DNA from: Heligmosomoides polygyrus polygyrus
Taxonomy: Eukaryota; Nematoda; Chromadorea; Rhabditida; Heligmosomidae
DNA length: 64,000 nt
Assembly: GCA_947396885.1 (NCBI GenBank)
Contig: OX377206.1
Span: 18,223,114-18,287,113 of the forward strand
Direction of reading: 5' to 3'
The position numbers and the translations under genes are program-made. Below are positions 10,321 to 21,393 of this stretch, one piece after another. The notes beneath the pieces are model-generated. The model was not told the DNA's origin. It was given only the letters and a program-made list of their open reading frames with translations, and ran no database searches. Every line of letters begins with the position of its first letter. The stretch's first letter is position 1.

Positions 10321-11376
10321 AGGCGGTTCTTTTACCCCCGCCGCGATACGGCGCGAATTCCACGGACTGTGGGCCGGATGATGGCGGAGGTCTGACGACG
10401 AAGAACTGTCCTTGAACATGCTCCTGAACACGAAGGCTTCACACAGAGCATTTCAACAAAACTGCCGTGGTTTCACGGTCGTGGACCTACACTGCCCGCC
10501 TAATAATAAGACACCTAGAGAGCGAAGTTTGACAAAACATTTGTAATGCTGAACTCCTATACGTAATGGCATAGGTCTGTTTTGCTCCAGGTTAACTGAA
10601 TTGTGGGCAGCTCCGAATGTGATATATTTGCATAGATAAATCTGAACCAGGATAACTACTCAGTGTGACAGAAGGGTTGTCACACTGACTACCTATGCTG
10701 TGCAGAAGAAACTCGAGCCTTAACAATCGTGGTAGGCGTTGACTCCTGCGCTCCCGGCTGGTTCGAGACTGATCCCATCTAGGTCAATCAAGGGTCAGAT
10801 TCATCAACCGCTTACCGGCTGGTAACGATATATCGGGATTACATGTGAACTGGTCCCGAAAAGTTCCGTCATGCGCGAGCGGCGAGAGTCAGATGAACGG
10901 AGTGAGCACAGGGCAGAGTCCGGCCTTTTCTGGAGCCGTATGCATACCTCGCCCCGACGCGCCCCGCCGGGAAATGGTAAGGAAATACCGTACTTCCCCG
11001 ATGCACACCATGCTGCGAATACAGTAGATGATTTGGTACCAGAGCATTCGGTACCAAAACCACCGCTCCTCGAGTTATTGGCGAGTAGAAGGTTGGAAAA
11101 CTGTGCGAGTGTAACGTCGAAAGGGAGAGGAAGCAGAGAAGGTCCCGTTATCAGGCCTTTTTGGAATTGGATCCCGCCGCTCCGCGAGACTTTGTTGAGC
11201 CTGCCGCGGCTGATCGCTCCTCGCCGCGCCCATCCCTCTCGCGGCGCGATTCGCCGAATACCGTGATCCAAAATTCCATAAAAATGTGGTGTTGAGTATG
11301 AAAGTGATACGGCGCCGCCGAGCTGCGCGCAAAATCGATAGCTACGCCAATCACCAAGCCGCACCGAGCGGCGGCG
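10321..11376. other. GC-rich, inverted-repeat sequence without a supported gene
   Basis: A 225-codon minus-strand open frame (10804-11481) exists, but it runs through GC-rich MITE sequence, has open shadows in other frames and shows no recognisable domain. I do not call it a gene. Confidence 0.35.
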
Positions 11377-11615
11377 TAAGTATAAAGGCCCAGCACACTT
11401 CTGCCGCAACGACGCGGCCCTATCCTTAACCGTAGCGGCGAGCGGCAACGCCGCAGAAGTGTGCGAAGGCCTTAAGGCCACTTTTTATATTTCGACGCCG
11501 ACCGACGCGAACGCCACGGATGGTAGCCACATCGATTAAGCGACGCGATCGACCAGTTTGGCCACTTTACATGCCGTCGCGTCGCTCAACGTCGGAAGTA
11601 TAAACGGGCCTAAAA
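11377..11615. mobile_element. Two adjacent GC-rich MITE-like hairpins
   Basis: About 11383-11476 has ends 'aggcccagcacacttctgccgc' and its inverse. About 11470-11613 has ends 'aaggccactttttatatttcgacg' and 'cgtcggaagtataaacgggcct'. Both belong with the other elements whose termini carry a TATAAA-like motif. Confidence 0.5.
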
Positions 11616-12160
11616 GGCGGATAAGAGGATAGCGCCATTTGGACCACGCTGCGCTCACACGTGGGTTGGCTTCAAACAAGTAGACGGCCATCGGAAGCTA
11701 TCTTCTAGCTTCTAAAAAGTTTTTGACTTTTTTCAAACTTTGAAAAACATACCGAGTTATAGTAATTTTTGTGAACGTCGAATTTCGTCGCTCCTATGAC
11801 GTCGATGCCATATCGACCAGAGGTCGATCCAATCTATTTGTTTCAGAAAACCATGATTTTCGGCCTGTGCATTGAACAAGGCTCGAAACTTTTTGTGGCA
11901 AGATTTCAACTGTGTGCGTGATCTGCTTCAGGTAAAAATTAATTGATTTTTCTTGAAAAACGAGAAATTTAAATACAATCCGCCCTAATAATATCGGAGA
12001 TCGCTGCGAAGAAACTTAGCTTTTTATTGTATAATACTCATGACTTAAAATTCCATGAAGCACAATTTCACTCTCGCGTGTTCTTTCCTTCAGAAGATAG
12101 GAAATTTTTCCGCGAGAAGACCATCTTCAGTGGCGATCGATGATATCGGGGAACGCAAAA
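11616..12160. other. No gene seen
   Basis: AT-rich sequence without convincing splice sites or repeats. It abuts the third partial copy of the 233-bp repeat at about 12168. Confidence 0.3.
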
Positions 12161-12724
12161 ACCAATCCGGCGAATGTTGGGGATCACGCACTCCCAAGGA
12201 GAAGCTAAAAGGATTCGAAAGAGGTATCCGAGCAAGGAGATTCTTCTGCAGTGTGGTATGTAGAATCGCCTGACTTACCTCCACTCTCTAACACGCGAAG
12301 CACGCCCTGCTGCAAAAAGGTAGAAGAAAATACGGACGAAGTAACGAGAACCTAGATGCATCAGCGAGCTATAGAGGTGTTCGTGGTTCCATAGGGTCAC
12401 CTTGTAATGCAGCCCCACATTGAATGTTTTGATAGGCTATGGCTTTGATGCCGTTATTCAACATTTTTATGCAGATTTAGTGTGCTCTCCACCTCTGTTC
12501 AGTTGCGTAGAACCGGCTCTAACTTTGTAAACCGATGTCCACTTGCCCTCTGAAAACAGCGTATAATCACCGAATGTGCACCCCTCGTTACAACGAATTC
12601 AGCGATGATCTAGTCAGTAACAGGATAACGTTTGCACGTATGCAAGAAGAGACGGTGGGGAGGGATGGGGGGACACTCCAATCTCTCTCAATCCCACACT
12701 TACGATCCATGGAATCCGCTGCAG

Positions 12725-12840
12725 ATATCGAATAGATTTGGAATCAACATCCGATGCTGCATCATGGAAGCGGTGCCAAAACGAAATATGGCATAGTTCC
12801 GGATGCGATCCATTCGCCTGATGCTGGCACTCCAACGTAG
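12725..12840 (-). mobile_element. Short RTE-type LINE fragment
   Basis: The minus strand reads LRWSASIRRMDRIRNYAIFRFG, then diverges. The RRMDRIRN block corresponds to RWERVRNDYI in the remnant at 9195-9800. It is a fragment of about 115 bp. Confidence 0.45.
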
Positions 12841-13032
12841 CACGTTGGTCTTCTAGTTATTGCCAATTGCGTAAGAACGGCCTACACCTGCGAGATAACA
12901 AATCTTGGCCAAAGATGATGAAGTCCTATTGGGGTTTAGACGGTTGAAATGAGCATAGTGAAGGCGAATATGTAAAAACCGCCTAAAATTCATCCCGTGT
13001 TTCTGCAGTTTTCCCCGTGTCGTTACACTTAC

Positions 13033-13116
13033 GAAGGGAGCCACATCGCTCACGAGCACATTCGCAGATACTGTAGCTGAATCGGCACCCTGCGCGCTCA
13101 TGTCTTAGGCTTTGTC
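13033..13116 (-). CDS. Candidate initiator exon, minus strand
   Basis: A textbook nematode acceptor ('ccctttttcag') is followed by 15 bases, an ATG at 13101, 23 codons (MSAQGADSATVSANVLVSDV...) and a gtaagtgt donor in phase 0. The arrangement of acceptor, very short leader and ATG would fit a trans-spliced 5' end, though an internal exon is equally possible. I could not find the following exon downstream. The neighbouring sequence (13120-13450) is shared with copy C around 26800-27120. Confidence 0.45.
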
Positions 13117-13639
13117 CTGAAAAAGGGAATCAGAGTTTCCTCAGAGTGCGCTGCTACTCACCTTGGAAACCGACTCAATGTTTAAGTACGTTCAGGAAGC
13201 TGTCGCAACCTGATAACACGATAATCGACACCGGATAAACCATTCACAATGTTCATTACTCACAGAGAACACAGTACAAAAACTCCAACAGACAATAACA
13301 ATACGACAGATCATGTTGAGAAAAAAAACTGAAATTATCCACAAAAAAACGACTTCCTAAGCACTTCACAACAGAAAAAACAGCCGTACACATTTTCATA
13401 TACCAGGTCCTAAAAAAGGTCCTGCCACTTTCGCGCCGTTTCGTGACACTCACATACCAAAATTAAATCAATAGTCGTCCAATGAGCATATCGCGTCCTT
13501 TGGTAGCCGTAATCCCTGAATGTGATCACTGTTAAACGACTTATCAACCTTAAATTAGTAAACCAAAATCCTTGACGGGTGGAACCGTTGTCACTGTCTA
13601 ACCCTTCAGGTAGTAACATAAACCTTCAGGTAGTAACAT

Positions 13640-14180
13640 AGTTAGATGTCGCTGCAAAGGAAGAAGCCATCGCATCAAGTCTATTGCCCTGCTGTTGAAC
13701 TCCTGTGTTCTTAGGAGCGACCACCGCGAGTCGTCAAGCAGACTGAACACGCACTCAAATCAGGTATTGGATAACTCATGGAAGAGCAAAGTGTGTCACA
13801 CCTCCAAAATGAACAAAATAACGCCCACATATGCACTACTTCTTGACAAATTTGAATGTATATTCATAGCAAATAACCCTGAGAAAGACGCGTGGAGAAG
13901 TCGGCAGTCGAAGGTGCCGGCTGACGCGTGCACCCGATTCCAAGTTCCTCGATCGGATTCGCCGTCTAGGTAAACAAAGCCTTCCATGGTTGGCTAGTTG
14001 ACAGAATACTTGTCCGGAAAGCATAAAAACTGAGTTGTCCATCGATTTGTTTGCGCACGTCATTGTATGGGCCAAATACGCATTTAAATAGCCTCCACGA
14101 CATCCTGAGGGATTAGAATGCACGGCGTACTCCGAAGGCGATCGATTGGCGCCGTCCTTCATCCTTAACCCCAACCGTGT
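13640..14180 (-). repeat. Dispersed repeat R, minus copy
   Basis: About 13905-14170 is the inverse of the block at 23480-23720, recognisable from the phrases for 'cgatggacaactcag', 'ttggcccatacaatg' and the 'catcctgagg' region. It lies inside family copy B and is absent at the matching point of copy A. Confidence 0.55.
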
Positions 14181-15440
14181 TCAAAACTTGAACGAGAAAC
14201 TCCTGCACTACAACCATACCAGTCTAACTGATCGCCATAAAAGGGCACAATTGGCTAACTAGGAAACTGGACACTCTTGGAAAGAAATGCTGACTGCTTG
14301 AAAATGGGTTGAATAGCCATTCTGTTTTTTGAAACACCTACTAGTGTTCAGATATGATGGAAACTTGGTAAGCTAACGATCAAGATTGTTAATGACCTTA
14401 TTCCGGCAGACGTTTTGGCACCGTTACCTTCTTCGGTGCTCGGAAAGTCGAGAATATTCACAACTATTTGGAAAGAAATGTTTGGGGGAGTAGCATTGTG
14501 AAAAGTTCCGACTTTTCCAGGCGAAGTTGCCGAAACGTCAGCCGGAAAAAGAAGTCAGCAATCCTGGTCGATACCTTATAATGTTCGCATCATATTTGAA
14601 CAGCGACATGCCAGGATTATGGGAAGTCGAACCAGGGCAGTTCTGCACGACGCACCTATAGGTGTGTTTACAGGAAAGCAGCTTTTGTTGTCAACGAGAT
14701 AAGGACTTTCACAGGGACTGGAATTGGCCATCAAACGTCACAATAGTCACATATATAAAACTACGGCATGCTGGAGGTGGAATTTCATCCCTTCGAGCGG
14801 CGCGCGATACAGACGGAATGCAATTGAAGTGCTAGCATCAGTCTGGCTCACCTTCCCCTGTCTCAATTCTGCGCTTGCTGATTGGGATGCGGAGAATCAC
14901 ATCGAACACAGCGGAATCGACTCCCTTCGAAATTCCTAATCTTCCTCTGCTCGTGCTAAAAATGCTGAGTCACGATTATTGAATAACCAGCACATCACAA
15001 TTCAGAAACAGTACCATGATCTCAGCCTCGGCTTCATAGTAAATGTAGAACACTGTCCTCTTCACATCGTAACCACTGCCGAAGTGGCGAGCTGGAACAA
15101 GAAGTCATTCAGTCGAGATCGCTACAATTTTGGTTCAGTGAAGTCATCGGAGAAAATCCAGGTGAATAAGTTGAAGAAGCCACATAAAAGTCGTGTTTCT
15201 CACAGCGATGTCCTTAATGGTGGAGAAGCAAATTTCGTGCCTAGCGACCGTTGTCTGCAAATGCTCACTGGGACTTCGCTCTATAATGGGTTGCAGCCAG
15301 TTCATATCTACCTGTTGTGACAACAGCCCTCTGGCTGACATACGAACACTGCTTGCACTCAAACGCTAATTTCCAAGAATCCCTTATTCCAATCAATACG
15401 GCTGACCCATGAGCTTACTGTAAAATTTACCCGCGCGGTA
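14180..15440. other. Intronic/flanking part of family copy B
   Basis: About 14690-15180 matches copy C at about 30000-30390 ('gtgctagcatcagt', 'aatgcggagaatcacatcgaac', 'cagtaccatgatctc'). I see no exon that is open in both. The 14390-14580 part holds a short 'aaacgtcagccg' repeat found also near 44410. Confidence 0.4.
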
Positions 15441-15584
15441 TATTCCCACCTAAAATGGTTAACCCTTAGCAGAGCTCAACGATGTCGTTGCAGATGCATA
15501 CCCCGTTATGGAAGGAAGGACATGGTCAGAAACACATCGATATCCATACAAGTCGTGTCCTTTGCATGTACAAACGGAAGCAAA

Positions 15585-15658
15585 TTAACTGACGGTTCTC
15601 AAATAAGTGCATTTCCTAGCGGATTCTTTTCCTTGAATTCTCACAGGCAGTTCGATTG
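15585..15658 (-). pseudogene. Family copy B, exon S with damaged acceptor
   Basis: The 74-nt frame encodes IELPVRIQGKESARKC and a short tail to a stop, in the same phase as copies A and C. The base pair before the exon is AA rather than AG ('gtacccataa'), so the splice acceptor used in copy A appears mutated. Confidence 0.45.
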
Positions 15659-15725
15659 TTATGGGTACACTTGTACCGATGACACTCAACAAAGCAGAAA
15701 AAGAAAACGGCTCGGTTAGACTTAC

Positions 15726-15787
15726 GCAGCTTTTCCTCAGCTCGAGCGCGCCATTGGAAGATATCGTTGTTTCCACAGGTTTGGCAC
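15726..15787 (-). pseudogene. Family copy B, exon W with damaged acceptor
   Basis: Encodes CQTCGNNDIFQWRARAEEKL before a gtaagtc donor. The expected acceptor AG present in copy C reads TG here, so the exon is probably skipped. The CxxCG and WRARAEE features remain. Confidence 0.5.
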
Positions 15788-16119
15788 AAAAAAAGGACAT
15801 GATAGGTAGAGCGAATGACGTGTTCCTAAATTCGATAGCATTTAGAGCCTCGTGATAAGTTCGATACAACAGGGATTTACGAGGGTTCGGTCAGACAGGT
15901 GACTGAAGTGACACTATACGCTTGCTGATTCCGTCAAAACACAAAGTTTGGAAAGATTTGAGGGGGCATTTTCCAAGTAGGGGTTACAGGGGCTCCACTT
16001 TCTCAAAGTCCTAGCCCTATGCCGCCTAGCTATCAGAGAAGCTATAGACCACTCCATGCTCTCAAATGGAGAACAATGAGCAAATGTCGAGACTTTCGAT
16101 CGATACTTAACGGCTTACA

Positions 16120-16250
16120 TTCTAAGAGAATTGTCCAACCGTCTCCAAATCCATGTCATTCCCAAAGACGACAATGTGGCCGATTATGTCAGGACCACAT
16201 GCCTTGCTGTGATCCTTGTGCAGGACATCATTTCAGTGTGCGCTATAGTA
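16120..16250. other. Conserved block Z in copies A, B and C, coding strand unclear
   Basis: The plus strand reads SNRLQIHVIPKDDNVADYV followed by a hydrophobic run in B, and a long matching frame in C (32476-32685), but it is broken in A. The minus strand is also open (HIVVFGNDMDLETVGQ in B). Because the flanking exons are all on the minus strand I favour minus or non-coding, but cannot decide. Confidence 0.3.
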
Positions 16251-16521
16251 CCAAAAACTTGGGTGACTAAACCAAAGCTGCACCCGTTGTGTGTGATACA
16301 GACAGGACGAAGGCTGATCTCGTTTGGAACTATTAATCGATTGCAGGATTGTTTCGCACCCCAGAACCTCCATGATCGGTGAATTATCTCATGGGTGTCG
16401 GAGCCCGAAAAAAAAACACTGCCTATCCCCACGTTAAACTTCCAACAGCTCAATTCTTGACGACGTGTAGGAGACCGGGTACGAGGGAAAGCACCAACAT
16501 TGCTTCCCTGGACACCTACAC

Positions 16522-16614
16522 CATGAAGAAACCCACCCGCGAGAAAATGACTCCAACTACAAGACAAGCCACAAATGCTAGGATGGTCTCGAATCCAAGA
16601 ACCTGTGTCCCAAT
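16522..16614 (-). CDS. Family copy B, exon X (transmembrane segment)
   Basis: A 93-nt exon lies between acceptor 'ctccccttacag' and donor 'gtgtaggtg'. It encodes 31 residues, IGTQVLGFE followed by a strongly hydrophobic TILAFVACLVVGVIF and a positively charged SRVGFFM, as in a single-pass membrane anchor with a basic cytoplasmic flank. If the donor is not used, translation stops two codons later. Intact in B, deleted in A, frame-broken in C. Confidence 0.6.
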
Positions 16615-16657
16615 CTGTAAGGGGAGTCGGCAACGTGCTTCAAACAATTAGGCGTAC

Positions 16658-16730
16658 CTTCACAAAATTCCTGACCTCCATGTAACAACGTCTGCAAGCA
16701 CCCTTGCAAAATCGACGACAGTTCTCTCCG
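16658..16730 (-). CDS. Family copy B, exon Y (Cys-rich)
   Basis: A 73-nt exon has acceptor 'gtgttttacag' and donor 'gtacgcc', encoding GENCRRFCKGACRRCYMEV followed by RNFVK. Five cysteines in 24 residues, directly before the membrane segment of exon X across a 43-nt intron in phase 0, suggest a compact disulfide-bonded stalk outside the membrane. This is the best-preserved Y-X pair of the three. Confidence 0.65.
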
Positions 16731-17253
16731 CTGTAAAACACAATGAATGAAGAAATGTAACTAAACGCTGTAAAAAAGTGAGTTAGCAAATGTCGTGTCA
16801 GGCAAGTACATACAAGAAAAGCATTAAATATGAGTTGTGACGTACCACACATCACATTGCTCCTCTCCCGTTTCAAATGCTTGGAAAGCTTGGAAAGGAC
16901 ACTAAAATAAGTGATATCAAAATAAAATACTATGGTTTCCACTATACTATAAGCGTTTGATACATGGCTAAAACTAAAGAAACATCTTGGTACAGCGGAT
17001 GCACTATTCCGGCCAAAAATCAGGGGAGCAGGTGGTGGAACATAGAGAAGGGAACGAATTGCTTCAGTTAAGATAGGTCCTTTCTTGCTGCACTTTCTTG
17101 TGTGTTGTGATGGGCATTATTCCCAGTTAGTCGCATGTCATCCGGTCGCTCTGCTAATTTCCCCCATCAGACTAAGGAGGACTACTGCCACATGGCTGTA
17201 TTCTGCCATCGAGAGACGCGACAAGGTGGTAATTCGGTATCGGTGATCGTTCG

Positions 17254-17380
17254 TTAGAAATCGCGGCAGCAGTTTGCTACAGTGTTGTCAATATGGCTGC
17301 AAGGCTTGCACGATTCGAGTGAATCTTCCCCTTGCAACGATTTTCTCCCACGGGATGTAAAGTCATACCGCACAGCTTTG
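17254..17380 (-). CDS. Family copy B, exon Q
   Basis: A 127-nt frame starts after 'gggacag' and encodes a peptide ending SLESCKPCSHIDNTVANCC, RDF and stop. It is three bases longer than copy A and keeps the same stop and cysteine spacing (CxxC then CC). See copy A for the question of whether this ends a separate gene. Confidence 0.5.
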
Positions 17381-17558
17381 CTGTCCCCCAGTGCATGCAA
17401 AGACGTTCGATAAAATTGCCGGAAATTCCGCAGTTCAAACTGAGACGCTAGACATGGACACCTGGAAGTTACACAGGGGAGCCATTCTGGTCTTCTTTTA
17501 TACAACTCTCAAAGGTGAAAGCTTAGAGATGGGCAGAAGGTCAACCTCCTTCTCCTAC

Positions 17559-17672
17559 CTCTTAGCGGAAGAATTTTTCGGGCCTTTTGACAAGGAAGTC
17601 ATAATACGGGAACATGGGGGTCATCATGGCCCTACGATTACTGCTAGGAATGCGAGCCGTGCACATTTAGGG
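17559..17672 (-). pseudogene. Family copy B, exon V
   Basis: Homologous to copy C exon V. The frame contains MFPYYDFLVKRPEKFFR and then a stop codon immediately before the shared gtaggag donor, whereas C is open to the donor. It looks inactivated in B. Confidence 0.4.
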
Positions 17673-18179
17673 TGGCTGTAACAGGAAATTTTGCTAAATT
17701 CTTCATTGGGGAATCATAGAACTAAGCTTGGAGTGAACTCCGGTGTGTGACTCAATTAATTTAGATGTGTAAAGATGAGTAGTTTCGATGATTCTGGTAC
17801 AGCCTCATTCCGAGAAACGATTCCGACGAATGCACCCCCGAATGGTTACCGTATACCGTTTGTCTGCGCCCTCCTGCTTAGAGATCGCGCGTCGCCGTCC
17901 ACGTTGCCCTCGTTCGATCGATGCCTTGTGCGCCCACGGTGGCACTGCTGGCAAGTGGGTCGTGGTGCAGTGGGTAGCAGGCTTACCTCATGGGAGGGAT
18001 GTCGGGGCTTGGTTCCCATGCGTTGTGGCATTCTTGCATTTTAGCTGACTATCTGAGATCTGAGAGGTTTCGACGGCTACACAATGTTGCGCGTTTTTTG
18101 CGCATTGTTTCAGCCGTATGCGTTTCGCCGCTCGAAGAGCGCAGAACCCAGCCACGGACTCCCCCAGTTTCCACACGAG

Positions 18180-18307
18180 CACGGCTACTGAATTTCTAGG
18201 CACGTTGGCCGACTTGTTCGACACAGCTACTGAACTCCTAGGCACGCTGGCCGACGTGTTCGGCACTGTTACTGAACTCTTAGGCACGTTGGCAGACGTG
18301 TTCGGCA
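18180..18307 (-). repeat. 42-bp minisatellite, three units
   Basis: Three head-to-tail units of 42 bp ('gctactgaactcctaggcacgctggccgacgtgttcgg'-like) keep both strands open. The minus frame reads 14-residue repeats such as VPNTSANVPKSSVT. Copy C has no array at the matching place, so it arose or was inserted after the copies split. Confidence 0.7.
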
Positions 18308-18362
18308 CGAAAGCATTGGGGCCGTATGCTTGTCTCCCCCGTTGGGGGAAAATTAATCAATA

Positions 18363-18692
18363 TCAGCATATCATATCACGCCCCAATCCCCTATTGGGGA
18401 AGACTCGAGGTAGACGAGCATACCGCCCCTGGTAGCGAATGTGTGTAATTGCACGAACGCTATTTTCTGACGCGTAAAGGATACGGTAACCATTCGAGGG
18501 TGTGTCCGTCAGGATCATGCTAGTGCCCCATTGAGTATAGGAAATCATCGCTGTTGTTTGGAGAAAACGAGGGCGGAAGTCTAGAAAGGAGGGTCCACAA
18601 TGATTTTCGTCCACAAAACCCCTAGGAATTTGACCAAAGACCAGTGAAATAAGAACCATAAGCTTAGGTACATGCTTAGTTACTGCTTCGCT
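18363..18692 (-). CDS. Fusion exon: gene-P exon start joined to family exon U
   Basis: After the gene-P acceptor ('tattcttttctcag') only nine bases, AGC GAA GCA, match the real gene-P exon at 45408-45488. The sequence then switches to family copy B. The reading frame nevertheless stays open for 109 residues to a stop at 18363, through the family U motif FVDENHCGPSFLDFRPRF. The exon starts in phase 0, the phase in which the upstream exon P duplicate (20111-20178) ends, so a chimeric transcript would be in frame. A second AG at 18622 would start exon U on its own. Whether any of this is transcribed is unknown. Confidence 0.4.
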   Translation of the reverse strand, partial: SEAVTKHVPKLMVLISLVFGQIPRGFVDENHCGPSFLDFRPRFLQTTAMISYTQWGTSMILTDTPSNGYRILYASENSVRAITHIRYQGRYARLPRVFPNRGLGRDMIC

Positions 18693-20420
18693 CTGAGAAA
18701 AGAATAAGCATGGGCGTAATGAGAAATCGCTTAAACAGCTCACAACCTGTTTAGAATGAAATTAGATAAGACATAGCACCAACAGGCTTATGAGAGGAGT
18801 CTCCTTATAAAGCAGCTGCATATTATGTTAGACGAAATTAAAAATAACACACCGGTCTCTACCACGAAGTCACTTAGCGCCCAAAAACTTTTCTTTAAGA
18901 CAAACGAAGCTTCACATTTTAATTCACAGTGAAAGGACGAATGAATGAACTCACCGCCGGTCCATGAGGTGGTTCACACGGGCAATGAGGCATGACTGAA
19001 ATAAAACGTGTGAGGTACAGAACACATCGCGATCTTGACTGGCACGAAATCCGCGAAGGGATAACATTGTACAAAAACAGAAAAGCTTATATACAAACAA
19101 AATGGTTCGATTGTCACAAAACGAATCACCGTTAATCCAGTTTACATTTTAGTCACCTATTCAATAGAAAATGAACACTCCTGGAAATACAAGTCTCGGC
19201 CTAGATTACGCAACTGGTCTTTTGCGACATGGCCCAGGACCCTGTGCAATGGTGGGCGAAGATGTGGATGAAGATTGGTTTAGGTTTTTAGAAAGAAAGT
19301 GGACATAACAGGATTGAGTTACGAAATAACAGTGCAGGCAGTGAATGACGGAGAGTTGGGTCGTGCTCTCCACGCGGATCGATATGGGTCAGTGACGCAG
19401 AGCAGGGGATATCGCTTGCCTTACTGACTCGGTGCTCTCGCACCTCTGGCGTCCGCACACGCGCGTACATTGCGTTGCGCGACGCGGTTAGCAATTCGTT
19501 GCCAGAGGGGACGAGAATGTTCAGTGAGTGAGATGATGGTCGAGCCAGGTTAAGTGGACATAACTGTTCTGCCGTCCCATAACACGGTGAAAGCTCGACT
19601 CTTCATGAATCTTGATGCTTTGACGTTATACTCGCTTGAACTGGTTGTTCAGCTCAGCCATGGCTGTTGCATGCATTTTTTGAGGCTAACGTTTTAGCGT
19701 TTTTGTTGTTTTTTTTTTGGAGCCTAGAAGTGTTTTGAGATCAGATCTTCCCAAATGCCCCTTCATCCGATTAGGACTCATGCAGAAGGCGAAGAGACTG
19801 TGATAGCGACACCATAGAAAACAAGAATATGGCCGACCTTTATGAGTTAACAAATGCCCAACCAGCTGCCCTTCAAGATTGGTAGAGGATACTGCTATGA
19901 CTCTCACGTCGTCGTGAAGGTTTGGCTTTCAAATGCAGCTGTGTATTACTGTGATCATCTGGTCGGAAAGGAAAGGGACGCAGAATGACACATTGGGCGG
20001 GTCGTTCTGCTAAACACTAGCGGTGCCGTTTTACTAAACGGCAGGATAGCCACTATTCCTCCGGTGTTGCTCCGTGAGCGATTGGGGGCCACCTCGCTCT
20101 TTAGACTTACACCAGATGACATGTACGAAATTGAAAATTTCGTGCCATCTTGATATATGTCAGTCTCTGTTACCAATACTGTAAGCGAATATCCATTTTA
20201 TTTTCATGGAATTTCTTCACCATTGGAGGCAAGGTAGTCTCTCACCTCTCACTTTCAACTAATCTTAGGCCCGTGACTAGGTGTCACTATACCGCGATGT
20301 ATCACTGACGAGGTGAAGTCGGCCCAAATCTAGAAAATGTGTGTCAGAGTTCTGTTACAAGAAGCACGACCTTGACGTCACCTTAAGAGATCTTGAGAAG
20401 TTCTCTTATATCCTATTATA
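18684..20420 (-). other. Left copy of segmental duplication, segment D'
   Basis: It aligns throughout with 45480-46731 plus 48650-49125, with high identity by eye. It includes exon P (20111-20178) and a conserved minus-strand open frame at 19686-19907 (MRVIAVSSTNLEGQLVG... in the left copy). The right copy is interrupted by an RTE insertion that the left copy lacks, so 19935-19946 is the empty site. Confidence 0.85.
20111..20178 (-). CDS. Exon P, duplicated copy
   Basis: A 68-nt exon with acceptor 'attcgcttacag' and donor GGT|gtaagtc encodes LVTETDIYQDGTKFSISYMS followed by SG. The right copy encodes the same peptide with four substitutions and identical splice sites. Its downstream partner exon is truncated here and fused to family copy B. 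Confidence 0.6.
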
Positions 20421-20429
20421 TATAAACGA

Positions 20430-20870
20430 TTATATATAAATGGTGGTGTGGTAGTTGTGCAAGTGCCTGGCCGCTCAGCAGACGTGCAGAACATGTCGCC
20501 AAACGCGCCTGGAGATGCGGTGCTGGAGGAGTGTTTCACTCCTAGCTAATTTCACTAGAGCTCTTCAGGCGCGTTTGGCCACACATGACATGTGGGGAAA
20601 CCCTTAAGATGATTGGATTGGTGATCTCGGCACCGTTTTACGATGGGGGAAGTCCTCAGTACTAATAGCACAGAGTCGACCAACAGGCCGCTGAACGACT
20701 GGTACGTTTATAAAGGAGAAAGGCATGCACTTATTTCACGAAGATCAGCCAATAATCAGCTTCAATCCAATTTTACACTCACTTATCATTATATCTATGC
20801 CCTCTTTTTTATGGTGCGGAAGAAATTGCTTACTGTCCTTCTTATTCTCCCCGTTAAAAACGTGTTCTGA
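20430..20870. other. Sequence between duplicated segments D' and E'
   Basis: Contains an imperfect inverted repeat around 20490-20590 ('catgtcgccaaacgcgcctg' and 'caggcgcgtttggcc...catg'), a small hairpin element. A 75-codon plus-strand frame (20643-20870) has no splice support and I leave it out. Confidence 0.4.
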
Positions 20871-20907
20871 TTGTGAGACACGTTAGATGCGTTAAGCGGG
20901 CAAATAT

Positions 20908-21393
20908 ATGCAAACGCAAGCAGAGTGGAGGCGAACGACTAGTGGCGGTCAACTGACAGTAGCAACACATCAAGTTCCACGCGAAATGCTTACGGACGAC
21001 TGGTTTGCATTCCTCAAAGTGCATCGTCATCTATCTGAAGGAGTAGACGAGATCAGGTGTGAAGAAAGTCGGCCAACAAGCAGAAGCATCATTGTTCATT
21101 GCGCATCGACTCACCATTCAACTCAGTATGAAAAACGAAGTTGTCCGCACATGTTCGTTACTGCTGACGCGGTCTTGCCTGAAGGCGTTGTCAAGTCCTA
21201 CTCAAGGAACACGACGCGCTGCATTGTGACACAAAATGGGCATACTCCTATTGGCAGGGCCATGGCGAGCCACAATCTCTGCATTGACGAGAAGATGGAG
21301 GAAACAATTATTGACTTCAACAGCTGCATGCCTTTAGTGCGACCTTTCTTACCGTCTACGCGTCCTATTGGAGTCGTCAAGTGCATTTATTGA
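20908..21393 (+). other. 161-codon open frame in duplicated segment E', unidentified
   Basis: The frame begins at an ATG and includes the stretch EMLTDDWFAFLKVHRHLSEG. The right-hand duplicate (about 52310-52760) keeps this stretch (EMLTDDWFVFLKVHRHLFEG) but has an extra base soon after and goes out of frame. Several single-base changes are conservative. It could be a mobile-element protein fragment or an exon; I recognise no domain. Confidence 0.35.

Noticed and set aside
10804..11481. 225-codon minus-strand open frame
   Set aside because: It runs through GC-rich inverted-repeat MITE sequence, overlapping frames on both strands are also open, and there is no domain or splice context.
16250..16275. 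Minus-strand sequence resembling a nematode SL1 spliced leader (ggtttagtcacccaagttt followed by gt)
   Set aside because: By eye it matches 18 of 22 leader bases and is followed by GT, but the homologous block in copy A diverges, no Sm site or SL RNA stem-loops follow, and there is no 5S rRNA nearby. Most likely chance.
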